Part shown: piece by piece, positions 45,094 through 53,296 of the stretch
Position numbering within the stretch: position 1 is the first letter of the stretch
Layout of the letters: each line of letters begins with the position of its first letter
Source: CBFHSF01 sp965661055
GTDB lineage: Bacteria > Bacteroidota > Bacteroidia > Flavobacteriales > Schleiferiaceae
Direction of reading: 5' to 3'
DNA length: 64,000 nucleotides
Assembly: GCA_965661055.1 (NCBI GenBank)
Contig: CBFICS010000010.1
Span: 1 to 64,000 of the forward strand
The notes under the pieces: model-generated
The model's input: only the letters and a program-made list of their open reading frames with translations
Database searches by the model: none
What the model was told of the DNA's origin: nothing
Translations under genes and position numbers: made by a program

Positions 45094-45215
45094 CAAACCT
45101 ATTTCATCTTACCCTATAGCTTTTCAACTCTTTTCGCCTTATTTTAAAACTTTTATCAAGGGTGTAATTGTTGAAAACTGTGTTCTTGCGAATAATTTAC
45201 CCCTACATATTTTTA

Positions 45216-45223
45216 TATTTTTG
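45216..45223 (+). promoter_or_regulatory. -7 promoter box of ftsK
   Basis: TATTTTTG, exact TANNTTTG, 16 nt before the ftsK ATG. Confidence 0.5.
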
Positions 45224-45239
45224 AGACGTTACTATTATT

Positions 45240-47696
45240 ATGGCAAAGAAAAAATCAAAAAATTCGGCTGAACAGCCTATAAGTAGGTCTGCAAAAATCA
45301 GGAATGCATTTAAAGACAAGTCTTTTCAGGCAGCCATAGGGCTGTTTTTAATTTCCTTTTCTCTAATACTATTCACCAGTTTTATCTCCTATTTCATTAG
45401 CTGGAAAACGGATTTCTCAAACCTTACGCTTTCTTCTTCAGATTGGCTTTCTCACCCTGCCATTGAAGCGGATAACTTTTTAGGAAAACTGGGAGCGTAC
45501 CTAGCCCACCTTTTTATCTATAAATGGTTTGGAGTATCTGCCTTTTTATGGGCTTTTTATTTTCTGAATTTAGGAGTGAAAATTGCCTTAAACTCAAATT
45601 TACTAAAACCCTCTACGGTCTTTAAAAACAACTTGGTGTTAACGCTGCTTATTTCTTTGCTTTTTGGCAGTTTAACTTCAGAATCGTTTTCGTTGTTAAG
45701 CGGGGGACTTGGATATTTCACCAATTTGTGGTTGCATTCGCTCTTCGGCGGATTTGGAATTGCGGTAATATGGATATCAACTCTACTTATCTATTTAACC
45801 ATAACCTTTCAATGGACTCCAGAAACGTTTAGAAAATGGTTTGATAGAATAAAATCAAAGTCTTCTGTTAGCACTGATAAAGTATCTGAGGTTAAGAAAG
45901 AGTTTGAAGAAGAAGTGATGGCTGAAAGCGAGATAGAACTTCAGGTTTCTCTTGACGATGAGCCCGAATACACTTCCAATGATGAGCCTGAAGCAATAGA
46001 AGATGAAATGCCTCTAGAAATTAATGAGATCGTTGAGGAAACCGGAGAAGATTCTACGGTCTCTGAAAAACCTAAAGAAGAGGCTGCCACAGAAGAGGAT
46101 GATGTTGATTTTGAAATAGAAACTATTGAAGAAGACGATGCCTTAAAGTCGAGCGAGATTAAAAAAAGTGCTAAAGACTTCGGAGATTACGATCCTAAAT
46201 TAGACCTATCTAGGTTTAAACTTCCGCCGTTAGATTTACTCAAAGATTACGGTAATTCTAACATCACCATAAACCAAGAAGAATTAGAAGCCAATAAGTC
46301 GAAAATTAAAGAGACGCTTAATAACTACAATATTGGTATTGATAAAATTACGGCCACCATCGGACCAACCATTACTCTTTATGAGATTGTTCCTTCTGCG
46401 GGTGTTCGTATTTCAAAAATCAAAAACCTAGAAGACGATATAGCTTTGAGTTTATCGGCACTGGGAATTAGAATTATCGCACCGATTCCAGGTAGAGGAA
46501 CCATTGGTATTGAGGTGCCAAACGCGGATCCTAAAACGGTTTCTATGAAAACTGTTTTGGCCTCAGAAAAATTTCAGAAATCTGACATGGAATTACCCAT
46601 TGCCATGGGAAAAACCATTAGCAATCAAACCTTCTGTTTTGACTTAGCTAAAATGCCTCACCTATTAATGGCAGGAGCTACAGGTCAAGGTAAATCCGTC
46701 GGACTTAACGCTATTTTGACAAGTCTTCTGTATAAGAAGCACCCTTCACAAGTCAAATTCATTTTGGTAGATCCTAAAAAAGTGGAACTTACCTTGTTCA
46801 ATAAAATTGAAAGACATTACCTAGCTAAACTTCCAGATACTGAAGAGGCTATTATTACAGATACGACTAAGGTTATTCATACCTTAAACTCGTTGTGTAT
46901 TGAAATGGACAATAGGTATGACTTGTTAAAAGACGCTATGTGTCGTAATATCAAGGAGTACAATACGAAATTTATTGCCAGAAAACTGAATCCTAACGAC
47001 GGACATAAATACCTGCCTTACATCGTTTTGGTAATTGATGAATTTGCAGATTTAATTATGACGGCTGGTAAGGAAGTTGAAACTCCTATTGCTCGTCTAG
47101 CGCAATTAGCAAGAGCCATTGGAATTCACCTTATCGTGGCCACCCAAAGACCTTCAGTAAACGTAATTACGGGTATTATTAAAGCCAACTTCCCCGCAAG
47201 GATTGCCTTTAGAGTAACCAGTAAAATTGACTCTAGAACCATCTTAGATGCCGGTGGTGCTGATCAGTTGATAGGACGTGGAGATATGTTGATGTCTCAA
47301 GGAAGTGACCTCACTCGTATTCAATGTGCCTTTGTTGACACCCCTGAGGTTGAAGAAATCACCGACTTTATCGGCAATCAACAAGCCTACCCCGAAGCGT
47401 ACCAACTTCCTGAATATGTGGGTGAAGACGGTGGGGGCAACTCTGAAGGTATTGACATTTCAGAAAGAGATGCACTTTTTAATGATGCTGCCCGTGTAGT
47501 GGTAATTCACCAGCAAGGGTCTGCTTCCCTACTCCAACGAAAGTTGAAATTGGGTTACAATAGAGCGGGAAGAATTGTTGATCAATTAGAAGCAGCCGGA
47601 ATCATCGGACCTTTTGAAGGGAGTAAGGCTAGACAAGTTTTAATTCCAGATGAAGTAACTTTGGACCGATTATTGGAAAACGAATCTTTAAATTAA
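45240..47696 (+). CDS. ftsK: DNA translocase FtsK
   Basis: 818 residues. About four membrane segments (residues 30-190), an acidic linker (about 200-320, many Glu), the alpha and beta motor domains with Walker A GATGQGKSV (from about 479) and Walker B VLVIDEFADLIM, and a C-terminal winged-helix gamma domain (DAARVVVIHQQGSASLLQRK) for reading KOPS. It pumps DNA at the septum during division. First gene of a run of six closely spaced genes on this strand (45240-53258). Confidence 0.97.
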   Translation: MAKKKSKNSAEQPISRSAKIRNAFKDKSFQAAIGLFLISFSLILFTSFISYFISWKTDFSNLTLSSSDWLSHPAIEADNFLGKLGAYLAHLFIYKWFGVSAFLWAFYFLNLGVKIALNSNLLKPSTVFKNNLVLTLLISLLFGSLTSESFSLLSGGLGYFTNLWLHSLFGGFGIAVIWISTLLIYLTITFQWTPETFRKWFDRIKSKSSVSTDKVSEVKKEFEEEVMAESEIELQVSLDDEPEYTSNDEPEAIEDEMPLEINEIVEETGEDSTVSEKPKEEAATEEDDVDFEIETIEEDDALKSSEIKKSAKDFGDYDPKLDLSRFKLPPLDLLKDYGNSNITINQEELEANKSKIKETLNNYNIGIDKITATIGPTITLYEIVPSAGVRISKIKNLEDDIALSLSALGIRIIAPIPGRGTIGIEVPNADPKTVSMKTVLASEKFQKSDMELPIAMGKTISNQTFCFDLAKMPHLLMAGATGQGKSVGLNAILTSLLYKKHPSQVKFILVDPKKVELTLFNKIERHYLAKLPDTEEAIITDTTKVIHTLNSLCIEMDNRYDLLKDAMCRNIKEYNTKFIARKLNPNDGHKYLPYIVLVIDEFADLIMTAGKEVETPIARLAQLARAIGIHLIVATQRPSVNVITGIIKANFPARIAFRVTSKIDSRTILDAGGADQLIGRGDMLMSQGSDLTRIQCAFVDTPEVEEITDFIGNQQAYPEAYQLPEYVGEDGGGNSEGIDISERDALFNDAARVVVIHQQGSASLLQRKLKLGYNRAGRIVDQLEAAGIIGPFEGSKARQVLIPDEVTLDRLLENESLN

Positions 47697-47699
47697 ACC

Positions 47700-48338
47700 A
47701 TGAGAAAAATATTTTCCACCCTATTGGTAATTCTTTCAATTACCTCATTTGCTCAGTCTCACAAGGAAGCAAAAGATATCTTAAGCAAGGCAAAAGAGGC
47801 TATTAGCCAACATAAAAACCAAAAGTTAACCTTTAACTATTCCATGGATAGACCGGGTCAAGATGGCAAGAAAACCATAACTTATCCAGGGTCTTTAGTA
47901 GTTGCGGGTGAAAAATATCGCCTGCAAATGAACGACTTTGAATACTTGTGTGACGGAACAAAAATCTACACCATATCAAAGGCTGACTTAGAAATCACTT
48001 CTTCTAAAATTGATGAAGAGAATTCAGCACCTATTACTCCTTCTTCTATTCTTAATAGTTTTGACAAAGGATTTAGCTACAAGTTAGCAGGTACCGAAAA
48101 GGTGGGAAAGAGAACCGTTCAGTACATCACCTTAAAACCTAAGGTAACTGACCAGGTGAGAGAAATTACTTTAGGGATATTTACAGATGATTTTTCAGTG
48201 TATTCTTTTAAGAGAATGGGGACAAATGACGTAGATATTCGCTTTGAGGTAAAAGAATCGACTTGGGACGTTAAATTACCTGCTACATACCTTACCTTTG
48301 TAGCGTCCGATTATAGTGATTATATCATTTTTGATTAA
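47700..48338 (+). CDS. LolA-like outer membrane lipoprotein carrier
   Basis: 212 residues, signal peptide ending SFAQ (residue about 19). The mature part is an unclosed beta-barrel pattern of LolA (KKTITYPGSLVVAGEKYRLQ, then DGTKIYTISKADLE and TYLTFVASDYSDYIIFD). It starts 3 bp after the ftsK stop. LolA carries lipoproteins across the periplasm; LolCDE was not identified here. The assignment rests on fold and position. Confidence 0.85.
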   Translation: MRKIFSTLLVILSITSFAQSHKEAKDILSKAKEAISQHKNQKLTFNYSMDRPGQDGKKTITYPGSLVVAGEKYRLQMNDFEYLCDGTKIYTISKADLEITSSKIDEENSAPITPSSILNSFDKGFSYKLAGTEKVGKRTVQYITLKPKVTDQVREITLGIFTDDFSVYSFKRMGTNDVDIRFEVKESTWDVKLPATYLTFVASDYSDYIIFD

Positions 48339-48343
48339 TTGTT

Positions 48344-49786
48344 GTGTTCAAACTCCTCGATAGGTTTTTAATTAAATCATTCATCAAGCCCTTCTTTGTT
48401 ACGTTTTTCGTAATGGAGCTTTTCTTGTTGATGCAATTTGTATGGAAATACATCGACGATTTAGTGGGAAAAGGTGTTGAGACGATTTACATAGTAAAAC
48501 TACTTTTCTATTTTTCTGCAGGAGTCTTTCCTTTAGCACTCCCCATTTCAATCCTCCTCTCTTCTATCATGACCTTCGGATCTCTTGGAGAGAACTATGA
48601 ATTGGCCGCTCTAAAATCTGGAGGAATTAGTTTAATTAGAGCTATGCGTCCGCTGTTATGGGTTGTATTGATGATGAGTGTTGGAGCTTTTTTCTTCACC
48701 AATTACGTAATTCCTGTAGCAAACTTTAAAGGTCATAACCTCCTTATAAACATCTCTAAAACCAAACCAACCCTTAATATTAAGCAAGGTGTTTTTTATA
48801 AAGAGATTCCTGGTTTTACCATTAAGGTGGGTAAGAAATACGGCGAAAATCAAGACTTGTTAGATGATATAATCATCTATGACAATTCTACTGACCCTAA
48901 TAATACTAAGGTCATCACCGCTAGAACCGGAAAAATGAGCATTTCTCCGGATGAGTTATGGCTTTACTTTACGTTGCAAGACGGATATTCTTATGAAGAG
49001 GTCAAGCCTTCTGATAGAAAATCAAGGCTTAAGCGTCCCTTTTTAAAATCTTCATTTAAAGAAACACAAATTCGATTTAGTCTTTCAGAATTTCAAAAAG
49101 TTGATCTAAACGAGGAGAACAGAAAGGACTTCAACATGCTAAACACCTCTCAGTTATTGGTGGCGGTTGATACTCTTGTTTTAGATTTAGATCAGTTTAT
49201 TTCAAAACAGGCCAATAGAACCTTAGGCAAATATCACTACAGAGAAATTAACGCGGATAGCCTTCAATATATACCTGTAGCAAGCGATACTACTATTTTG
49301 GCTAATATTCCTAAAAACCTAAGGTTTAGAGTGATTGAAAACGCCTTAAGAGCCGCTAGAAGCAACCGTCAGCATTTCGACTTTATGGATGAAGCAGCGG
49401 TTTGGAAAGAAAAGCAAATCGCACGTCATTTTTTAGAGTGGCACAAAAAGTTTAGCCTTTCTTTCTCATGTATTGTCCTCTTTTTTATCGGAGCTCCTTT
49501 TGGTGCGATTATTAGAAAAGGTGGTATGGGACTTCCAGTTGTGGTAAGTGTTCTTATCTTTATAGTCTACCACGTTCTTACCATGAGTTTCGAGAAAATG
49601 GGTAGAGAGTTAATTTGGCAGCCTGAATACGCAGTGTGGTTATCATCATCTATACTAATGCCGTTAGGCTTTTTATTGACTTACAAGGCCGCTAACGATT
49701 CAAACTTGTTTAGCGCAGAATCATACAAATTACTGCTGAATAAAATCAAAAGATTTTTCGGCAAACTTATTTTTTGGAAAAAATAA
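48344..49786 (+). CDS. LptF/LptG family permease
   Basis: 480 residues from a GTG start, 5 bp after the LolA-like gene. Three N-terminal and three C-terminal membrane segments flank a large periplasmic beta domain (about residues 130-370). Marks: SLGENYELAALKSGGISLIR near residue 85 and FIGAPFGAIIRKGGMG at the end. LptF and LptG with LptB take LPS from the inner membrane; I cannot say which of the two this is. The segment after about residue 240 is longer than in E. coli. Confidence 0.9.
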   Translation: MFKLLDRFLIKSFIKPFFVTFFVMELFLLMQFVWKYIDDLVGKGVETIYIVKLLFYFSAGVFPLALPISILLSSIMTFGSLGENYELAALKSGGISLIRAMRPLLWVVLMMSVGAFFFTNYVIPVANFKGHNLLINISKTKPTLNIKQGVFYKEIPGFTIKVGKKYGENQDLLDDIIIYDNSTDPNNTKVITARTGKMSISPDELWLYFTLQDGYSYEEVKPSDRKSRLKRPFLKSSFKETQIRFSLSEFQKVDLNEENRKDFNMLNTSQLLVAVDTLVLDLDQFISKQANRTLGKYHYREINADSLQYIPVASDTTILANIPKNLRFRVIENALRAARSNRQHFDFMDEAAVWKEKQIARHFLEWHKKFSLSFSCIVLFFIGAPFGAIIRKGGMGLPVVVSVLIFIVYHVLTMSFEKMGRELIWQPEYAVWLSSSILMPLGFLLTYKAANDSNLFSAESYKLLLNKIKRFFGKLIFWKK

Positions 49787-49787
49787 T

Positions 49788-50984
49788 ATGAAGATCTTAC
49801 TTCTTTGCAATAAAAATCCATTTCCTCCTAAAGACGGTAGTTCATTAGCTATATATTCAATGGCTATGGGGTTAGCTGAAAAAGGTGCTGATGTAACGGT
49901 ATTAACTATGAATACCAAAAAGCATTACAAGGACCCAAAGAACCTGCCCGAAGAAGCGAAAAAGTTGCTTAAAGTAAGGTGGGTCCCCATCAATACGGAC
50001 GTTACAACCACCGGTATCCTTGCCAACTTAATCAAGAAAGAGTCCTATCATGTTTCAAGATTCAACCAAGAAATTTTTGAAAATGAATTGATCAAAGTGC
50101 TTAAAAAGGAAACCTTTGACATTATCCAGATTGAAGGGGTCTTTTTAAGTGATTATGTAAACGTAATTAAAGAGTATTCTAAGGCTAAAATCATCCTAAG
50201 AGCTCACAATGTTGAACATCAGATTTGGAATCGTTACATAGAACACAGCCAAAGCGGAGTAAAAAAAGCGTACTTAAAGCTTCAGAACAGTAGATTAAGA
50301 CAGTTTGAGGTCAACTCATTGCAAAACTACAATGCGCTTATCGCCATCACTCAGGTAGATGCTAACTTTTTAAAAACCCTCGCGCCCAATAAAAAGACCC
50401 TAACCATTCCTTTTGGAATTAACCCAGATGACTACCCTGCCCTGTCTATTGAGAGGAGAGACTTATTTCATTTGGGGGCCGGCGATTGGATGCCAAACCA
50501 AGAGGGTATGAAATGGTTTTTAAATGAGGTCTGGCCCTTGGTCATTGAAAAAAATCCAAAGGCAAAATTTTATCTCGGCGGACGCAATTGGCCAATAGAT
50601 ATTCAAACTAAAAACATTCAAGGGTTTGAATTTGTAGGTGAGGTTGAAGACACCAAACAATTCATGGAAAACCACGGCACGGTGGTAGTTCCCTTGCATT
50701 CTGGTTCTGGTATGAGAATTAAAATCGCTGAATCTATGGCTTTTGGCAAACCCATTATTACCACTTCCGTGGGAGTTGAAGGTATTGATGCTCCTAGAAA
50801 TGAAGCGATATGGATTGCCGACATGGCGGAAGAATTTGCTGAAAAATGTCTTCTTGCCTTAGATGAGAATACCGACCTTATTAGTCTCGGTAAAGCATCC
50901 AGATACTGGGTAGTCACGAGTCTTGAAAGATCCACCCTAGCTGATGAACTACTGAGTTTTTATTCAGACATTATTAAGGGATGA
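49788..50984 (+). CDS. Glycosyltransferase family 4/group 1 protein
   Basis: 398 residues, GT-B fold. N-terminal NPFPPKDGSSLAIYSMAMGL is the acceptor side; the C terminus has FHLGAGDWMPNQEGMKWFLN and PLHSGSGMRIKIAESMAFGK with the usual Glu-x7-Glu region. It starts 1 bp after the LptF/G-like gene and is followed by a GT2 with a 4-bp overlap. The two probably act on a cell-surface sugar. The substrate is not known. Confidence 0.92.
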   Translation: MKILLLCNKNPFPPKDGSSLAIYSMAMGLAEKGADVTVLTMNTKKHYKDPKNLPEEAKKLLKVRWVPINTDVTTTGILANLIKKESYHVSRFNQEIFENELIKVLKKETFDIIQIEGVFLSDYVNVIKEYSKAKIILRAHNVEHQIWNRYIEHSQSGVKKAYLKLQNSRLRQFEVNSLQNYNALIAITQVDANFLKTLAPNKKTLTIPFGINPDDYPALSIERRDLFHLGAGDWMPNQEGMKWFLNEVWPLVIEKNPKAKFYLGGRNWPIDIQTKNIQGFEFVGEVEDTKQFMENHGTVVVPLHSGSGMRIKIAESMAFGKPIITTSVGVEGIDAPRNEAIWIADMAEEFAEKCLLALDENTDLISLGKASRYWVVTSLERSTLADELLSFYSDIIKG

Positions 50985-52150
50985 TTTTAGATTACATTTT
51001 TTGGATAGGAGTTTTAGGGGTCCTTCACTCCTATTTGTTCTATCCAATAATTCTTCACCTCTGGCCGACCAAAAAAAGAGCTTTACAAGCCTACTCTACT
51101 CAAGATGCACTACCTGAAGTATCTGTAATCTTTGCGGCTTACAATGAAGAAAGTGTAATAGAAGAAAAGATAAATTCTATATATCAGTCTAATTATCCGT
51201 TAGATAAAATTAGTGTTTGGGTAGGATCAGACTGCAGCACAGATCAAACCGAAGATATTATTGAAAAACTACGCGTAAAATACTCCTCACTGCACCTTTA
51301 TAGATCGCCCTCAAGAATGGGCAAGTCTGGCATCATCAATCATTTAGCGTCACAAATAAATACAGACATTTATATAGGCACCGATGCCAACATTATTTTT
51401 AGTCCTGATTTAATATTTCAACTCATATCACCACTAAAAGATCCAAATGTTCAATTGGTAGGTGGTAACATTTCGTACGACAAGCCCTCAAACCGCGGAA
51501 TTGCGAAACAAGAAGATCAATATTTGGGATATGAAAACTTCATCAAAACCAACGAATCTAGAGCCTTTCAGCAAGTTATGGGTGTTGAAGGTGGATGTTA
51601 TGCCATAAAAACTAAGGCTTTTGTTCCCATTCCTCCTCTTACTTTCATGGAAGACTTTTACATCACCATGAAGGTTATCCAAAACAAAGGAGTGACTTTG
51701 TTTAATCCAAAGGCCATCTGTTTTGAAGATGTTAGCACCGATTGGAAAGAAGAATACAAGCGAAAGGTGAGAATATCTATTGGTAATTTTCAAAACTTAG
51801 CCCGATTTAAGGCGTTTTTATTTTCTTGGCCTACTGGATTTTTATTTCTATCTCATAAGTTGCTGCGTTGGATATCTCCTCTGCTACTCATCCTTATTAC
51901 CATATCAAGCGTTTGGTTGGCCTTTAATAACCCTTTCTATTTGTTTTTTTCTATACTTCAAATAGTTGTAATTTTGTCCATCATAGTAGACTTGCAATTT
52001 TTAAAAAGAGGCAAGAACGTTTTTGGCCTTCGCTTGTTTACTCATTTTACGCTCATGAACACAGCCCTTCTAGAGGGTTTAATAAAATATTCTAAAGGAA
52101 TTTCAACAAATGTCTGGCAACCAACAAAAAGAAATCAGCAGAAAACTTGA
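50981..52150 (+). CDS. Glycosyltransferase family 2 membrane protein
   Basis: 389 residues. One N-terminal membrane helix, a GT-A domain (VSVIFAAYNEESVIEEKINS, GSDCSTDQTEDI, then GVEGGCYAIKTK and FMEDFYITMKV), and three or so membrane helices at the C terminus. This layout is that of processive or lipid-linked GT2 enzymes. The 3' end overlaps the ribB gene by 41 bp, an unusually long overlap. The substrate is unknown. Confidence 0.92.
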   Translation: MILDYIFWIGVLGVLHSYLFYPIILHLWPTKKRALQAYSTQDALPEVSVIFAAYNEESVIEEKINSIYQSNYPLDKISVWVGSDCSTDQTEDIIEKLRVKYSSLHLYRSPSRMGKSGIINHLASQINTDIYIGTDANIIFSPDLIFQLISPLKDPNVQLVGGNISYDKPSNRGIAKQEDQYLGYENFIKTNESRAFQQVMGVEGGCYAIKTKAFVPIPPLTFMEDFYITMKVIQNKGVTLFNPKAICFEDVSTDWKEEYKRKVRISIGNFQNLARFKAFLFSWPTGFLFLSHKLLRWISPLLLILITISSVWLAFNNPFYLFFSILQIVVILSIIVDLQFLKRGKNVFGLRLFTHFTLMNTALLEGLIKYSKGISTNVWQPTKRNQQKT

Positions 52151-53258
52151 TACTATAGATTCTGCTATTGAGGATATAAAAAAAGGTCGTGTTGTCATTG
52201 TCGTTGACGATGAAGACCGAGAAAATGAAGGTGATTTTGTGGCTGCCGCCGAAATGGCAACACCAGAAATGATCAATTTCATGGCTACCCACGGACGAGG
52301 ACTAATCTGTACTCCCATAGTAGAAAGTCGCGCCTCTGAACTTGAGTTAGATCTAATGGTGACAAAAAACACCGATCCTCATCATACCCAATTTACCGTT
52401 TCGGTAGATAAAATTGGAGATGGCTGTACCACTGGTATTTCTGCAAGTGATCGTGCAAAAACAGTATTGGCTTTGGTCGATGAAAAGACTAAACCTGCTG
52501 ATTTAGCAAGACCAGGGCATATTTTCCCACTAAAAGCAAAACCTGGTGGCGTACTGAGAAGAACGGGGCACACCGAAGCTGCCATTGATTTAGCGAGACT
52601 TGCAGGATGTAAGCCAGCAGGGGTTATCGTTGAGATTATGAACGAAGACGGTACCATGGCCAGATTGCCACAGCTCTTTGAAATTGCTGAACAATTTGAC
52701 CTTAAGGTAATCTCTATAGAAGACTTGGTCGCTTATAGAATGAATACTGAATCTCTAATTCACAAGGTGGAAGAGTTTGACATCAACACGGAATTCGGCG
52801 ACTTTAGCTTCAAGGCGTATGAACAAACCACAAACGGACAAATTCACATGGCGTTAACCATGGGCGAATGGAGTGTTTCTGAACCTATATTGACCCGTAT
52901 GCATTCTGCATCCGTGGGAAATGATATTTTCCACTTGTTAACCAACGATACTACTTCGCAGCTTAAAAAGGCGATGAAGGCTGTTCAAAAGGAAGGTAAA
53001 GGAGTTATTGTCTATATGAATCAAAAGCAAGACTCATCTTCTCTTTTAAAGAGAATCAAATCTTATAAAAACACCTTGTCTAATGGCGTTGATACAAAGG
53101 TAACATCGTTTACCAAAGACGCTAGAGACTTTGGTATTGGCGCACAAATACTTCACGATTTAGGAGTGAAGAACATTAAGCTATTGACCAAAAATCCCAT
53201 TAAAAGGGTGGGCATTGAAGGCTATGGCTTAACCATTGTAGAAAATGTTATTATGTAA
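52110..53258 (+). CDS. ribB: DHBP synthase with decayed GTP cyclohydrolase II domain
   Basis: 382 residues. Residues 1-210 are an intact 3,4-dihydroxy-2-butanone 4-phosphate synthase (VVDDEDRENEGDFVAAAE, GDGCTTGISASDRA, RRTGHTEAAIDLARLAGCKP). Residues 215-382 align to GTP cyclohydrolase II but lack its active site: the zinc motif (three Cys, family form HSECLTGDVFGSLRCDCG) reads HSASVGNDIFHLLTNDTTSQ with no Cys, and the RQEGRGIG motif reads MNQKQDSSSLL. DFGIGAQILHDLG remains. The first step of riboflavin synthesis must come from another gene. It starts inside the GT2 gene. Confidence 0.93.
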   Translation: MSGNQQKEISRKLDTIDSAIEDIKKGRVVIVVDDEDRENEGDFVAAAEMATPEMINFMATHGRGLICTPIVESRASELELDLMVTKNTDPHHTQFTVSVDKIGDGCTTGISASDRAKTVLALVDEKTKPADLARPGHIFPLKAKPGGVLRRTGHTEAAIDLARLAGCKPAGVIVEIMNEDGTMARLPQLFEIAEQFDLKVISIEDLVAYRMNTESLIHKVEEFDINTEFGDFSFKAYEQTTNGQIHMALTMGEWSVSEPILTRMHSASVGNDIFHLLTNDTTSQLKKAMKAVQKEGKGVIVYMNQKQDSSSLLKRIKSYKNTLSNGVDTKVTSFTKDARDFGIGAQILHDLGVKNIKLLTKNPIKRVGIEGYGLTIVENVIM

Positions 53259-53261
53259 TAA

Positions 53262-53296
53262 CTGAAAAAGAGGAAAAACTCTTATTCAGGTTTTTT
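53262..53296 (+). terminator. Possible terminator after ribB
   Basis: Imperfect stem CTGAAAAAGAG / CTCTTATTCAG with GAAAAA loop, followed by GTTTTTT. It overlaps the last codons of the convergent tamB-like gene. Confidence 0.5.

Noticed and set aside
50618..50935. Minus-strand 105-codon frame in the GT4 gene
   Set aside because: Antisense to the conserved nucleotide-sugar-binding half of the enzyme.
52382..52657. Minus-strand 91-codon frame in ribB
   Set aside because: Antisense to the intact DHBP synthase domain.
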